Origin: Roseovarius sp. A-2
GTDB taxonomy: Bacteria > Pseudomonadota > Alphaproteobacteria > Rhodobacterales > Rhodobacteraceae
Length of the DNA: 64,000 nucleotides
Direction: 5' to 3'
Assembly: GCF_002072155.1 (NCBI RefSeq)
Contig: NZ_BDIY01000014.1
Span: 1-64,000 of the forward strand
Below, one piece after another: positions 18,174 to 27,169 of this stretch (positions are counted from its first letter, which is position 1; the number at the start of each line of letters is the position of its first letter). Position numbers and translations under genes: made by a program. The notes beneath the pieces were generated by a model. The model ran no database searches, was not told the origin of the DNA, and was given only the letters and a program-made list of their open reading frames with translations.

Positions 18174-19331
18174 TCAGTTCCCCTGATTGGTGGCGCTGTT
18201 GCGGCGCAGTTCGTTCAGCGGCAGGTACGGCACTATGCCACTGCCTTCGCCGGATCCGATAACCGACTGATCGAGGATCGTCTTGTCGATATCGCCCAGA
18301 ACCTGCTCCATGCGCTCCAGATAGAGGCGCTTGCGCGTGACTTCGGGTGCTTTCAAGTATTCCTCGAGAACCGAGGTGAAGCGGCTGGCGTCACCTTGCG
18401 CCTCGTTGACCACGCGGGCGCGGTAGCCTTCGGCCTCTTCCAGCGTCTGCGCGGCCTCACCACGGGCCTCGGCGAGCACGCGGTTGGCGTAGGCGTCGGC
18501 CTGGCGTTGCAGGCGGTCGCGTTCCTGTTCGGCGGCCTGCACCTCGCGGAAGGCGTCGATCACCTCGCGCGGCGGGTCGGCCTTGTCGAGGTTGACACGA
18601 ACGATGCGAATGCCGCTTTTGTATTCGTCCATGGTCGCCTGAATGTCCTCCATCGCGGTGTCAGCGATGATGCCACGGTCGCGGTTGAGGATCGGGGCAA
18701 GGTTCGAGGCCGCGATGATTTCGCGCATCACGGATTCGGACACCGCCTGTACGGTCAGTTGCGGATCGCGGATGTTGAACAGGAGCAGGGCCGGGTCGGC
18801 GATGTTCCAGACCACCTGAAAGTTGATGTCCACGATATTGGCATCGGTGGTCAGCATCAGCCCTTTATTGCCGCGCCCCTGTCGCTCGCCGATATCCTCG
18901 GTGCGCTCCGAGGTCACGTTGACGATCTCGTGGCTCACGACCGGCCAAGGCGCGAAGTTCAGGCCGGGCTGTCCGGTCTGGTAATACTCGCCGAGAAACA
19001 ACTCGACGGATTGTTCTTCGGGTTTGACGGTATAGAGGCTGGCGAACACCCAGAGCGCTACCGCGCCGAGTGCGGCCAGACCGATCGTGCCCTTGCCGAA
19101 TTGCGGGCCGTCGCCGCCACCCCCGCCGGTGCCGTTCGCGCCGCCACCGCGACCGCCCATCAGAACGCGAAGCTGGTCCTGACCCTTGCGCACCAGATCG
19201 TCGATCTCGGGCAGTTGCGAGCCGCCTTCAGGGGGGCGTCGCCCGCCGCCCTTGTTGGGGCCACGGTCGCCGCCGTTGCCGCCGCCCGAATTGCCGCCGC
19301 CGCCCCAGGGGCCGCCAGAATTTCCAGCCAT
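18174..19331 (-). CDS. hflK: HflK, SPFH protein of the FtsH-modulating complex
   Basis: 385 residues. The N-terminal ~80 residues are glycine-rich and cytoplasmic. A membrane segment spans ~81-100, followed by the SPFH domain (TVKPEEQSVELFLGEY) and a coiled C-terminal part. It is the partner of HflC in controlling FtsH proteolysis. The ATG at 19331 is selected because the frame upstream runs into the intergenic hairpin at 19381-19395. It lies 80 bp downstream of gor on the same strand. Confidence 0.95.
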   Translation of the reverse strand: MAGNSGGPWGGGGNSGGGNGGDRGPNKGGGRRPPEGGSQLPEIDDLVRKGQDQLRVLMGGRGGGANGTGGGGGDGPQFGKGTIGLAALGAVALWVFASLYTVKPEEQSVELFLGEYYQTGQPGLNFAPWPVVSHEIVNVTSERTEDIGERQGRGNKGLMLTTDANIVDINFQVVWNIADPALLLFNIRDPQLTVQAVSESVMREIIAASNLAPILNRDRGIIADTAMEDIQATMDEYKSGIRIVRVNLDKADPPREVIDAFREVQAAEQERDRLQRQADAYANRVLAEARGEAAQTLEEAEGYRARVVNEAQGDASRFTSVLEEYLKAPEVTRKRLYLERMEQVLGDIDKTILDQSVIGSGEGSGIVPYLPLNELRRNSATNQGN

Positions 19332-19380
19332 ACGTTGTCTCTTCCCTTGTTGTCCCAGCCGTTTGCGACTTTGCCTTCTA

Positions 19381-19395
19381 CCTGTGCAGCACAGG
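19381..19395. repeat. Short inverted repeat between gor and hflK
   Basis: CCTGTG, CAG, CACAGG form a perfect 6-bp hairpin in the 80-bp gap between the gor stop and hflK. It could be an operator for hflK or a processing hairpin; no T-run follows, so it is a poor terminator. Confidence 0.4.
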
Positions 19396-19410
19396 CGAAA
19401 AATCAAGCCG

Positions 19411-20757
19411 TCAGATAGGCGTTTTCATTGTTACCAGCTCTTCCGACATGGTCGGGTGCACCGCGACTGTGCGGTCGAAATCCTCTTTGGTGGCACCCAT
19501 CTTTACGGCGATGCCTGCCAGCTGGATCATTTCGCCCGCACCGGGTGCTACGATATGACACCCCAGCACCTTGCGGGTTTCCCGGCTTACGACGAGTTTC
19601 ATCAGCACCCGATCGGGGCGGCCGGCAAAGGCGGTCTGCATCGGTTTGAACGAGGTGCAGTAGACATCGATCGGCTCCTGATCGCGCGCCGCTTCTTCGC
19701 TCAGGCCCACGGTGCCCATCTCGGGTTGGGTGAAGATCGCGGTCGGGATAAGGTCGTGATCGACCGGAGTCGGGTTGCCGTTGAACACGGTTTCCACGAA
19801 GGCCATGCCCTCGCGGATCGCCACCGGGGTGAGGTTCACCCGATCGGTCACATCGCCGATGGCATAGACGGAAGGAACGCCGGTCTGGCTATACTCATCG
19901 ACCACGATTTCGCCCTTGCGCCCGGTGGCGACGCCTGCGGCCTCAAGCCCCAGATCCTCGGTGTTGGGGGCGCGTCCGGTGGCGAACATCACCTGTTGAT
20001 ACATGGCCTCGGTGCCGTTGGTGGCGGTGACGCGATAGCCATCCTCGGCGGGCTCCATCGCCTCGATATTGGTGCCAAGATGCAGGTCGATACCGGATTG
20101 GATCATCTCGTCCGAGACCAGCCCGCGCGCCTCGCCGTCAAAGCCGCGCAGGATCTGCGCGCCGCGATAGAACTGCGTCACCTGCACGCCGAGGCCGTTG
20201 AGGATGCAGGCAAACTCGCAGGCGATATAGCCGCCGCCGATGATCAGAATCGACTTGGGCAGCGTTTCAAGGTGAAAGATGTCGTTCGAGGTGATGGCGT
20301 GTTCGGCCCCCGGCAGATCGGGTTTCACGGGCCGTCCGCCGGTGGCGATCAGGATATGCCGCGCGCTCTTTCGTGTTCCGTCGGCCAGTTCCACGGTATG
20401 CGGATCGACCAGCCGCGCACGGGCGTCGAAACTCTCGACCCCGTTGTTGCGCAGGATGCCGCGATAGACCCCTTCGAGCCGGTCAAGCTCAGTGTGCAAC
20501 TTGGTCTTGAACGCATCCCAGTCAAAGCCACCGGCATGCACCGTCCAGCCATAGGATTGCGCGTCGGCCATGGCCGCGTGATATTCCGAGGCGAAGACCA
20601 TCAGCTTTTTCGGCACGCAGCCCCGGATCACGCAGGTGCCACCGTAGCGGTCCTCTTCGGCAAGCGCGACCTTTGCCCCGCCTTGCGCGGCCACCCGCGC
20701 TGCGCGCACCCCGCCGGAGCCGCCGCCAATCACGAAAAGATCGTAGTCGAATGCCAT
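19411..20757 (-). CDS. gor: Glutathione-disulfide reductase
   Basis: 448 residues of the class I pyridine nucleotide disulfide oxidoreductases. The FAD-binding GGGSGG (11-16) is followed by the redox pair Cys42/Cys47 in GGTCVIRGCVPKK, a NAD(P) motif (GGGYIACEFA) and the C-terminal active-site histidine segment (AVHPTMSEE). It regenerates reduced glutathione with NADPH in the cytoplasm. It starts 14 nt after rpiA ends, so both are probably co-transcribed, linking NADPH supply from the pentose pathway to thiol defence. Confidence 0.95.
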   Translation of the reverse strand: MAFDYDLFVIGGGSGGVRAARVAAQGGAKVALAEEDRYGGTCVIRGCVPKKLMVFASEYHAAMADAQSYGWTVHAGGFDWDAFKTKLHTELDRLEGVYRGILRNNGVESFDARARLVDPHTVELADGTRKSARHILIATGGRPVKPDLPGAEHAITSNDIFHLETLPKSILIIGGGYIACEFACILNGLGVQVTQFYRGAQILRGFDGEARGLVSDEMIQSGIDLHLGTNIEAMEPAEDGYRVTATNGTEAMYQQVMFATGRAPNTEDLGLEAAGVATGRKGEIVVDEYSQTGVPSVYAIGDVTDRVNLTPVAIREGMAFVETVFNGNPTPVDHDLIPTAIFTQPEMGTVGLSEEAARDQEPIDVYCTSFKPMQTAFAGRPDRVLMKLVVSRETRKVLGCHIVAPGAGEMIQLAGIAVKMGATKEDFDRTVAVHPTMSEELVTMKTPI

Positions 20758-20771
20758 GCCGGTTCCTTGTA

Positions 20772-21560
20772 TCAGTCGTTCAGATCAGTGAAAAGATTGT
20801 CGTTCTCGACGAAATCAAGCCGGTCTTCCTCGACCGTGCCCTCGTTGATGTCGCGCGTCTCGACCCGGCCATCCCCGTAACCGAGGATCACCACGTCGCA
20901 GATATCGAGAAAGAGCCCGTTCTCGACCACCCCCGGCATCTGGTTGAGCGCCATCGACAGTTGATGCGCGTTGCCGATGCGGCCCAGGTGCAGGTCGATG
21001 ATGTAATTGCCCTCATCGGTGATGAAGGGCCGCTCGCCGTTCATCCGCAGCGTCGCGTCGCGGCCCAGAACGTCCATGTTGATCAGCAACTCCTCGACCA
21101 GCGACTTGGTGGTCTGCCAGCCGAAGGGGATCACCTCGACCGGCAGGGGGAAGGCGCCGAGCGCCTCGACCTCCTTGCCGACATCGGCGATCACCACCAT
21201 CTGATCGCTTGCCGTTGCCACGATCTTTTCCTGCAAGAGCGCACCGCCGCCGCCCTTGATCAGGTTGAGATTGGCGTCGAATTCATCGGCCCCGTCGATG
21301 GTGACGTCGAGCCATTTGGCCTCGTCGAGGCTGATCACCTCGATGCCCACTTCGCGGGCCAGTTCGGCGGTACGGGTCGAGGTGGGCACGCCCCTGATCT
21401 TTAGCCCGTCCTCGCGCACCATCTCGCCCAGGCAGCGCACCATCCAGGCGGCTGTGCTGCCGGTGCCAAGACCCACGCGCATCCCGTCCTCGACGAAATC
21501 CACCGAGCGTTTGGCCGCCACGAACTTGGCCTTGTCGATGGGCGATAATTCTCCGGTCAT
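20772..21560 (-). CDS. rpiA: Ribose-5-phosphate isomerase A
   Basis: 262 residues with the RpiA motifs GLGTGSTAAW (phosphate loop), TIDGADEFD and KGGGGALLQEK. It interconverts ribose 5-phosphate and ribulose 5-phosphate in the pentose phosphate pathway. It appears to be the first gene of the rpiA-gor operon. The C-terminal ~25 acidic residues (NEGTVEEDRLDF) extend beyond the E. coli protein. Confidence 0.96.
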   Translation of the reverse strand: MTGELSPIDKAKFVAAKRSVDFVEDGMRVGLGTGSTAAWMVRCLGEMVREDGLKIRGVPTSTRTAELAREVGIEVISLDEAKWLDVTIDGADEFDANLNLIKGGGGALLQEKIVATASDQMVVIADVGKEVEALGAFPLPVEVIPFGWQTTKSLVEELLINMDVLGRDATLRMNGERPFITDEGNYIIDLHLGRIGNAHQLSMALNQMPGVVENGLFLDICDVVILGYGDGRVETRDINEGTVEEDRLDFVENDNLFTDLND

Positions 21561-21645
21561 GGCTGCGACTCCCCGTGTGTTCCGCCCGGGTTATAGGAGA
21601 GTTGGGGCCGGGGTGCGAGGGGCAATTGCGCGGCTCGGCCCCGGT

Positions 21646-22071
21646 TCAGATGGTCAAGTGCCGGGCCCGCGCGCCCCGTTCGATGGCCGCCGCATGCAGC
21701 CGGTCGATGTTCAGCTCGTAGCGGATTTCCTCCAACAGGCGCAATTCGCGGTCATTGAGCCTACCGTCGGCCGCCGCCACATCGCAGGCGAGCGCATAAG
21801 CGGTCTCGAACAGTTGCTCGGGCAGGTTGTCGCGTATGAGGCCGAACAGCGCGTCGAGCCCATCCTCGACGCTGAAGAGATCAAACACCGTCTGCGACAT
21901 CACCCGCAGGCGGTCGAGATCGTAGGCGGCAAAGATCGGCAGGTTGTTCACCGTGCTCTCGATCTTGACGAGTTCCGCGGTGCGCATGTCCTCGTCCGAG
22001 GCGGAAACGGCGATCATGACCGCGACAAGACAGTCCTGCGGGGTCAACGGGTGGGAGATCGGATCGGTCAT
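21646..22071 (-). CDS. TerB-family protein
   Basis: 141 residues, mostly helical, with the TerB/TerB-like pattern [30 protein letters not shown] split over two helices and conserved acidic residues. TerB-type proteins are named for tellurite resistance, but single copies in alphaproteobacteria have no defined role. The ATG at 22071 follows an AAAGG site. It is divergent from lysS with a 118-bp gap. Confidence 0.78.
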   Translation of the reverse strand: MTDPISHPLTPQDCLVAVMIAVSASDEDMRTAELVKIESTVNNLPIFAAYDLDRLRVMSQTVFDLFSVEDGLDALFGLIRDNLPEQLFETAYALACDVAAADGRLNDRELRLLEEIRYELNIDRLHAAAIERGARARHLTI

Positions 22072-22189
22072 TCTGAGCCTTTCAAGCCGGGCGGTGTTGC
22101 AGTGCAGAATATTGACTGTTCCGCCCCCCCGCAATAGGAACCGGCGAAGCCTTGCCGGTGGCCTGACCGGCGTTGCAGGAGACGATCCG

Positions 22190-23764
22190 ATGTCCGAGAT
22201 GCGCGAAGCCGCGATGAATTCGAAAGCCTGGCCTTTTGAAGAGGCGCGCCGCGTGCTCAAACGGTATGAGAAAAACCCGCCGGAAAAGGGCCATGTGCTG
22301 TTCGAGACCGGCTATGGCCCTTCTGGCCTGCCGCATATTGGCACCTTCGGCGAGGTGTTGCGCACCACGATGATCCGCCGCGCCTTTGAGGTGATCAGCG
22401 ATATTCCGACGCGGTTGATCTGCTTCTCCGACGATCTCGACGGGATGCGCAAGGTGCCGGGCAATGTGCCCAACCGTGAGATGTTGGCCGAGCATCTGCA
22501 AAAGCCGCTGACCTCGGTGCCCGACCCGTTTGGCACGCATGACAGCTTTGGCGCGCATAACAACGCCATGCTGCGCCGATTTCTCGACACGTTCGGGTTC
22601 GAGTATGAGTTCATTTCGGCGACCGAGTTCTACGCCTCGGGGCAGTTCGACGAGGTGCTGCTGCGCGCCGCCGCGCGCTATGACGACATCATGAAGATCA
22701 TGCTGAAATCCCTGCGCGAGGAGCGTCAGCAGACCTATTCGATCTTCCTGCCCATCCATCCCGAAACGGGGCGTGTCCTTTATGTCCCGATGAAGGAGGT
22801 CAACGCCAAGGACGGCACCGTGACCTTTGACGACGAGACCGGCCGAGAATGGACGCTGCCGGTGACGGGCGGCAATGTGAAGCTGCAATGGAAGCCCGAT
22901 TTCGGCGCCCGTTGGGCCGCGCTCGGCGTCGATTTCGAGATGTATGGCAAGGACCATTCCACCAACACGCCGATCTATGACGGCATCTGCCGCGCGCTTG
23001 GGATGCGCGCGCCGGAGCATTTCACCTATGAGCTGTTTCTGGATGAGAACGGGCAGAAGATCTCCAAGTCGAGTGGCAACGGAATCTCGATCGACGAATG
23101 GCTGAGCTATGCCGCGACGGAATCCCTGAGCTATTTCATGTATCAAAAGCCCAAGACCGCCAAGCGCATGCATTTCGACGTGATCCCCAAGGCGGTGGAT
23201 GAGTATCACCAGCAATTGCGCGCCTATGCCGGGCAGGACATCACGCAGCGCCTGAACAACCCGGTTCATCACATCCATAATGGCGACGTGCCCGAGAGCC
23301 GTATGGTGGTGCCGTTCTCGATGCTGCTGAACCTGGCCTCGGTTTCGGCCGCGCATGACAAGGAGACGCTCTGGGGCTTTATCCGCCGCTACGCGCCCGA
23401 GACGAGCGCCGAGACCCATCCCGACATGGATGCCGCCGCCGGTTACGCGGTGCGCTATTACGAGGATTTCGTCGCCCCCGCCAAGACCTATCGCGCGCCT
23501 ACCGATCTGGAGCGCGAGGCACTGACCGATCTGCGCGACCAACTGGCAGCCTATGACGGGCCGGTGGAGGACGAGGCGCTGCAATCCATCGTCTATGCCG
23601 TGGGCCGTGACCGGTTCGACCCGCTGCGCGACTGGTTCAAGGCGCTTTACGAGGTGCTGCTCGGGGCCTCGCAGGGGCCGCGCTTTGGCGGGTTCATAGC
23701 ACTTTATGGCGTTCAGGAGACGGTGGCGCTGATTGACAGGGGGCTGGCGGGCGAGTTGGCCTGA
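22190..23764 (+). CDS. lysS: Lysyl-tRNA synthetase, class I
   Basis: 524 residues of the class I LysRS, which differs from the class II enzyme of most bacteria and is usual in alphaproteobacteria. The class I signatures are present: PHIGTFGE (HIGH-like) near residue 43 and KISKSSGNG (KMSKS-like) near residue 292. It attaches lysine to tRNA-Lys. The ATG at 22190 has GCAGGAGA 7 nt upstream; the frame is open further upstream into the promoter region of the divergent gene, which is not expected to be translated. Confidence 0.96.
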   Translation: MSEMREAAMNSKAWPFEEARRVLKRYEKNPPEKGHVLFETGYGPSGLPHIGTFGEVLRTTMIRRAFEVISDIPTRLICFSDDLDGMRKVPGNVPNREMLAEHLQKPLTSVPDPFGTHDSFGAHNNAMLRRFLDTFGFEYEFISATEFYASGQFDEVLLRAAARYDDIMKIMLKSLREERQQTYSIFLPIHPETGRVLYVPMKEVNAKDGTVTFDDETGREWTLPVTGGNVKLQWKPDFGARWAALGVDFEMYGKDHSTNTPIYDGICRALGMRAPEHFTYELFLDENGQKISKSSGNGISIDEWLSYAATESLSYFMYQKPKTAKRMHFDVIPKAVDEYHQQLRAYAGQDITQRLNNPVHHIHNGDVPESRMVVPFSMLLNLASVSAAHDKETLWGFIRRYAPETSAETHPDMDAAAGYAVRYYEDFVAPAKTYRAPTDLEREALTDLRDQLAAYDGPVEDEALQSIVYAVGRDRFDPLRDWFKALYEVLLGASQGPRFGGFIALYGVQETVALIDRGLAGELA

Positions 23765-23827
23765 TCTGGATCATTGCGCGGCTTTGGCCCGCTTGCTACC
23801 TTTCGGGAAAAGAACAAGGGGCGAGCG

Positions 23828-24226
23828 ATGCGGACCATAGCCATTTTGACAGCAGCGGCACTTGCGGCCTGCGCGCAGACAGTATCCATGCCGGATGCGC
23901 GCGAGGGGGCCGCAATCTATGCCGATAAGTGCGCGCAGTGCCACGGGGCCTCGGGCAAGGGCGACGGGCCGTGGGCCGCGGGCATGGTGCCGCCGCCTTC
24001 GGATCTCACGCAACTGACGATGGACGGGGAATTCCCGCGCGCGCATGTGCTGTCGGTGATCGACGGATATGACCGCACCGACCTGCCGGGCAAGGATATG
24101 CCGGAATTTGGGCTGCTGCTGGAAGGCGATACCGTTCCGGTCGATGTGGGCGACGGGGTGCTGACACCGACGCCGCGCCCTCTGGCGGCGCTGATGGCCT
24201 ATCTGGAAGGTATTCAAGAGGGGTGA
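23828..24226 (+). CDS. Cytochrome c lipoprotein
   Basis: 132 residues with a lipoprotein signal (LAAC, Cys15) and one c-type heme site CAQCH (35-39). Conserved methionine candidates follow in the C-terminal half (PGKDMPEFG). It is expected to be anchored on the periplasmic side as an electron carrier; the partner oxidase is not nearby. It lies 63 bp after lysS and converges with the DUF3775 gene (12-bp gap). Confidence 0.9.
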   Translation: MRTIAILTAAALAACAQTVSMPDAREGAAIYADKCAQCHGASGKGDGPWAAGMVPPPSDLTQLTMDGEFPRAHVLSVIDGYDRTDLPGKDMPEFGLLLEGDTVPVDVGDGVLTPTPRPLAALMAYLEGIQEG

Positions 24227-24238
24227 CGCCCGCAGGAA

Positions 24239-24565
24239 TCAGCCGCCCCGGATCAGCTCATCCTCATCATCCGAGGCCGACAGCCCGAGCGCATCGAGCC
24301 CGTTTTCCAGATGATCCGACAAATGCGGCGTGCCGAGCAGGTAATCGGCGCAGGGGGTCGTCGCCTCCTCAGAGGCGGTGCGCTTGGCCTCTTCCAGATC
24401 CTCGGCCTCGAAGCTGCCGCGTCCGATCCACATGACGGCGACGAGGCTGGCCTGTTCCTCCTCGCTCAATCGTTCGATGAAGGCGCGCAGTTCCCCCTCT
24501 GCCCGGTCCAGTTCCCGGGACATCAAAATGATCTGCGCGATCTTGTGCACTGTGATGTCGATCAT
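24239..24565 (-). CDS. DUF3775 family protein
   Basis: 108 residues, acidic and helical, with the DUF3775 pattern (LSEEEQASLVAVMWIGRG, CADYLLGTPHLSDHLENGL). No function is known for the family. AGGAGGGG lies 5 nt upstream of the ATG, which makes it a very strong translation start. A perfect palindrome sits immediately upstream of that site. Confidence 0.82.
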   Translation of the reverse strand: MIDITVHKIAQIILMSRELDRAEGELRAFIERLSEEEQASLVAVMWIGRGSFEAEDLEEAKRTASEEATTPCADYLLGTPHLSDHLENGLDALGLSASDDEDELIRGG

Positions 24566-24580
24566 GGCATCCCCTCCTGT

Positions 24581-24597
24581 TGTGCTATTCTAGCACA
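24581..24597. promoter_or_regulatory. Palindrome in front of the DUF3775 gene
   Basis: TGTGCTA-TTC-TAGCACA is a perfect 7-bp inverted repeat located 16-32 bp upstream of the DUF3775 start, just before its ribosome site. Read on the minus strand its centre contains TAGAAT, a possible -10 hexamer. It could be an operator over the promoter. No good -35 was found. Confidence 0.5.
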
Positions 24598-24631
24598 GGA
24601 ATGCCGCGCGGGTCGTCCCCCGTCCTTGATC

Positions 24632-25366
24632 TTACGCAAATAGCCGGTAATAGGCCCAGTCCGGCAAAAACCGGGACAGGCGGAAGAGATAGCTGAACAG
24701 GCGTGGGAAATGGCGCTGAAAGGCGCTGTCATCGCACATCAATTCGAACATCTCCTGCGCCGCATCCTCGGGCGACATGAGGAACGGCATCTTGAAATTG
24801 TTCTTGTCGGTCAGCCGCGTCTTGATGAAGCCGGGATTGGCCAGCTGCACGCGCACGCCGGTGCGCCACAGATCGGCGCGCATCGATTCGGCGAGGTTCA
24901 TCACCCCCGCCTTGGAGGCGGTGTAGCCGATCGCTCCCGGCAGGCCGCGAAACCCCGAGAGCGAGCCCGTGAGCACCACATGGCCCGCATCGCGCGCCAC
25001 CATGCCGGGGATCACCGCGCCCAGCACACGCACCGCACCGGTGAAATTCACATCGGCCATGGCCGTCACCTCTCCGGCCTGCCATTCGGTCGCGGGCATC
25101 GGCCAGTAGACACCGGCGAGATAGACCAGACCGTCGACCGCGCCCACCTCGGCGGCGGCCTCGGTAACGCTGGCACCGTCGCGCGCATCCATCGCCACGG
25201 CGCGTGCGCGACCCGGCAGGCTCTGCACCAATTCTTCAAGCCGCTCGGCATTGCGGGCCGACACGATCACCTCGGCCCCCGCCGCGCTGATCTTGTGGGC
25301 AAGGGCCGCACCCAGCCCCTCGCTTGCGCCCACCAGCCAATAGCGTTTGCCCTGCCAGTCGGTCAT
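24632..25366 (-). CDS. Short-chain dehydrogenase/reductase
   Basis: 244 residues of the SDR family with the cofactor loop GASEGLG, a catalytic serine in LTGSLSG and the YTASK motif (Tyr-x3-Lys). The C-terminal ~40 residues are aromatic and hydrophobic (YLFRLSRFLPDWAYYRLF), suggesting membrane association. It is the last gene of the five-gene cluster beside rpoE-chrR; its start overlaps the DUF3833 stop by 4 bp. In Rhodobacter sphaeroides a similar SDR sits at the same place. The substrate is unknown, perhaps a lipid intermediate. Confidence 0.88.
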   Translation of the reverse strand: MTDWQGKRYWLVGASEGLGAALAHKISAAGAEVIVSARNAERLEELVQSLPGRARAVAMDARDGASVTEAAAEVGAVDGLVYLAGVYWPMPATEWQAGEVTAMADVNFTGAVRVLGAVIPGMVARDAGHVVLTGSLSGFRGLPGAIGYTASKAGVMNLAESMRADLWRTGVRVQLANPGFIKTRLTDKNNFKMPFLMSPEDAAQEMFELMCDDSAFQRHFPRLFSYLFRLSRFLPDWAYYRLFA

Positions 25367-25923
25367 GCCTCCACCCGGCGCATCGTTGCCACGAGTTCCG
25401 CCACCTTGACCCCGAACTTGCGAAACTGGCTACGGTTGACCACCACGCCACCCGGCGTGAGATACATCCAGTCGGTCACGCTGAGGACATGGCCGCCCGC
25501 CTGCTTGGGCAGGCGGATGCGATAGGAGAGCCGCGTGGCCGCGCCCATCTGCTGACCGCTGCCGGGGCCGACCAGATCATCGGCCTCTGCCCGGATACTG
25601 CCGTCATTGCCCAGTTCCAGCTGCCATTCGCGATCCTGGCTGTTGCCGCTGTCATAGTGGAAATGCTCGCGCATGATGCCGCGATTGCCCTGCCACTGCG
25701 CCTCGAATTCGCCGGTGAAGCGCGAGGCGACACGGCCCAACGGGCCATAGATCACGCCCTCGCATTTGATCGGGCCGTTGAGATGCTCGCGCAGGTCAAA
25801 GCGCGGTTCAAGCTGCGCGTAGTCCCGTGGGGTTTGTGCGGAAAACCCTGTGAGCCGCTCATTTAGCAGCGTCAGCGCCAGCATGATCGCGGCCCCCAGC
25901 AAGATGAAACCAAAAGCGTCCAT
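25363..25923 (-). CDS. DUF3833 family protein
   Basis: 186 residues with an N-terminal membrane segment (FGFILLGAAIMLALTLL) and a soluble beta-rich domain of the DUF3833 type (FTGEFEAQWQGNRGIMREHF, DWMYLTPGGVVVNRSQFRKFG). The lipocalin-like pattern suggests hydrophobic ligand binding, though this is inferred. It lies between MFS (4-bp gap) and SDR (4-bp overlap) in one operon. Confidence 0.83.
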   Translation of the reverse strand: MDAFGFILLGAAIMLALTLLNERLTGFSAQTPRDYAQLEPRFDLREHLNGPIKCEGVIYGPLGRVASRFTGEFEAQWQGNRGIMREHFHYDSGNSQDREWQLELGNDGSIRAEADDLVGPGSGQQMGAATRLSYRIRLPKQAGGHVLSVTDWMYLTPGGVVVNRSQFRKFGVKVAELVATMRRVEA

Positions 25924-25927
25924 CGGG

Positions 25928-27169
25928 TCAGTTCCTTTCCTCAATCGGTGTTCGGGCCAAGAGCGCAATGGCCATGAGTTTGAGCGCGCAGGGCAGCCCG
26001 CCATAGAGCAGGCTGAGCAGGCGCAGCGCACCCTCGTCGTTGTCCTGTCCCGCCGAAAACCCGCCCGCCTGCAACAGCGGCAAGAGGCCTACGGCGGCCA
26101 GCGCGAGGGTGAATTTCGACACGAAGGACCAAAGGCCAAAGCCTTCGGCGGCACCGGGCGAGATATCCGACAGGCGGTGCGCGAAGAGCGCGGGCAGCAG
26201 CGTCATGTCGGCGCCCACAGCCGCGCCCGACACGACGCAGATGATGCCGAAGGCCCAGAGATCTCCCGCGCCCAGCAGGATTGCCCAGGCAAAGGCCGCG
26301 ATGGCCAGCACCATGGCGCCGAGCAGCACGCGCTTGGCCCCGTAGACCTCGGCCAGCTTACCCCAGACCGGCGCAGCCAGGGCGGCGGACAGGAAGAAGA
26401 TAAGCAGGAACGGCCCCTCCCATCCCGGGGCCTGCAATCGGCTTTCGACAAAGAACAGAAAGAGCGTGGAACTGACCGCGACGGGGGCTGCGTTGAACAG
26501 CGCCACGATCAGCAACCGGCGCGCGGTTTGATCGCGCAGGACCGGGGCGAACCCGGTGCCGTCGGGAACATCCGCGGCCCCCCACTGCCCGGTCATGGCA
26601 AGGGCTGCGACTAGGGCGAGGGCGGCAAAACCCACCGCAAACCCGGTATAACCGCCAAGCGCCAGCGGGGCCACGGCGGCGGCGCAGATGCCCAGAAGCG
26701 CGCCGGTTTCGCGCCAGCGGGCGAGGCGCAGATGGCCCTGACCCGGCAGATACGCGGCGCTTGCCACGCCTTGGGCGTAAAAGCAGATGGTGAGGTAGCT
26801 GAAGGCGGAAAAGACCACGGTGAGCATGGCTGCAAACCACCAGAGCGGCGCAATCAACGGGGTCACGGCGAACAATCCAAGCATCGCCGCCGCCATTGCC
26901 ACGACAGCCACCGCAACGCTCACTGCGCGGTGCCTGCGCAGCCGCGCGCTCAGCCGTCCAAGCAGCGGGTCCTGCACCACGTCGAGCAGGCGTAGCACGA
27001 AGAGCACCGAGCCGAGAGCGGCCAGCGAGAGGCCATATTCATCGACGTAAAACTTGGGCGCGTGAATATAGAGCGGCAGCCCCGCCGCGGCCAGAAGCGC
27101 GGCGAATACGGCGAAGCCGGGCAGTCGCGGGGCAATGCCCGGCGCGGATATGGTGGCGGCATGGCTCAC
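25928..27169 (-). CDS. MFS/GPH-type transporter
   Basis: 413 residues with about twelve hydrophobic segments and an MFS loop pattern (LLDVVQDPLLGRLSARLRRHR between segments 2 and 3), typical of the glycoside-pentoside-hexuronide group. The GTG start at 27169 overlaps the DUF1365 stop (GTGA), which argues for this start over an ATG 60 bp upstream inside the previous gene. Substrate unknown; a counterpart belongs to the sigma-E-linked cluster in R. sphaeroides. Confidence 0.86.
   Translation of the reverse strand: MSHAATISAPGIAPRLPGFAVFAALLAAAGLPLYIHAPKFYVDEYGLSLAALGSVLFVLRLLDVVQDPLLGRLSARLRRHRAVSVAVAVVAMAAAMLGLFAVTPLIAPLWWFAAMLTVVFSAFSYLTICFYAQGVASAAYLPGQGHLRLARWRETGALLGICAAAVAPLALGGYTGFAVGFAALALVAALAMTGQWGAADVPDGTGFAPVLRDQTARRLLIVALFNAAPVAVSSTLFLFFVESRLQAPGWEGPFLLIFFLSAALAAPVWGKLAEVYGAKRVLLGAMVLAIAAFAWAILLGAGDLWAFGIICVVSGAAVGADMTLLPALFAHRLSDISPGAAEGFGLWSFVSKFTLALAAVGLLPLLQAGGFSAGQDNDEGALRLLSLLYGGLPCALKLMAIALLARTPIEERN

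Noticed and set aside
19186-20880. 564-codon open frame on the plus strand
   Set aside because: It is opposite gor, whose redox cysteines and cofactor motifs are intact.
22082-23584. 500-codon open frame on the minus strand
   Set aside because: It is the reverse of lysS, which is certain from its class I signatures.
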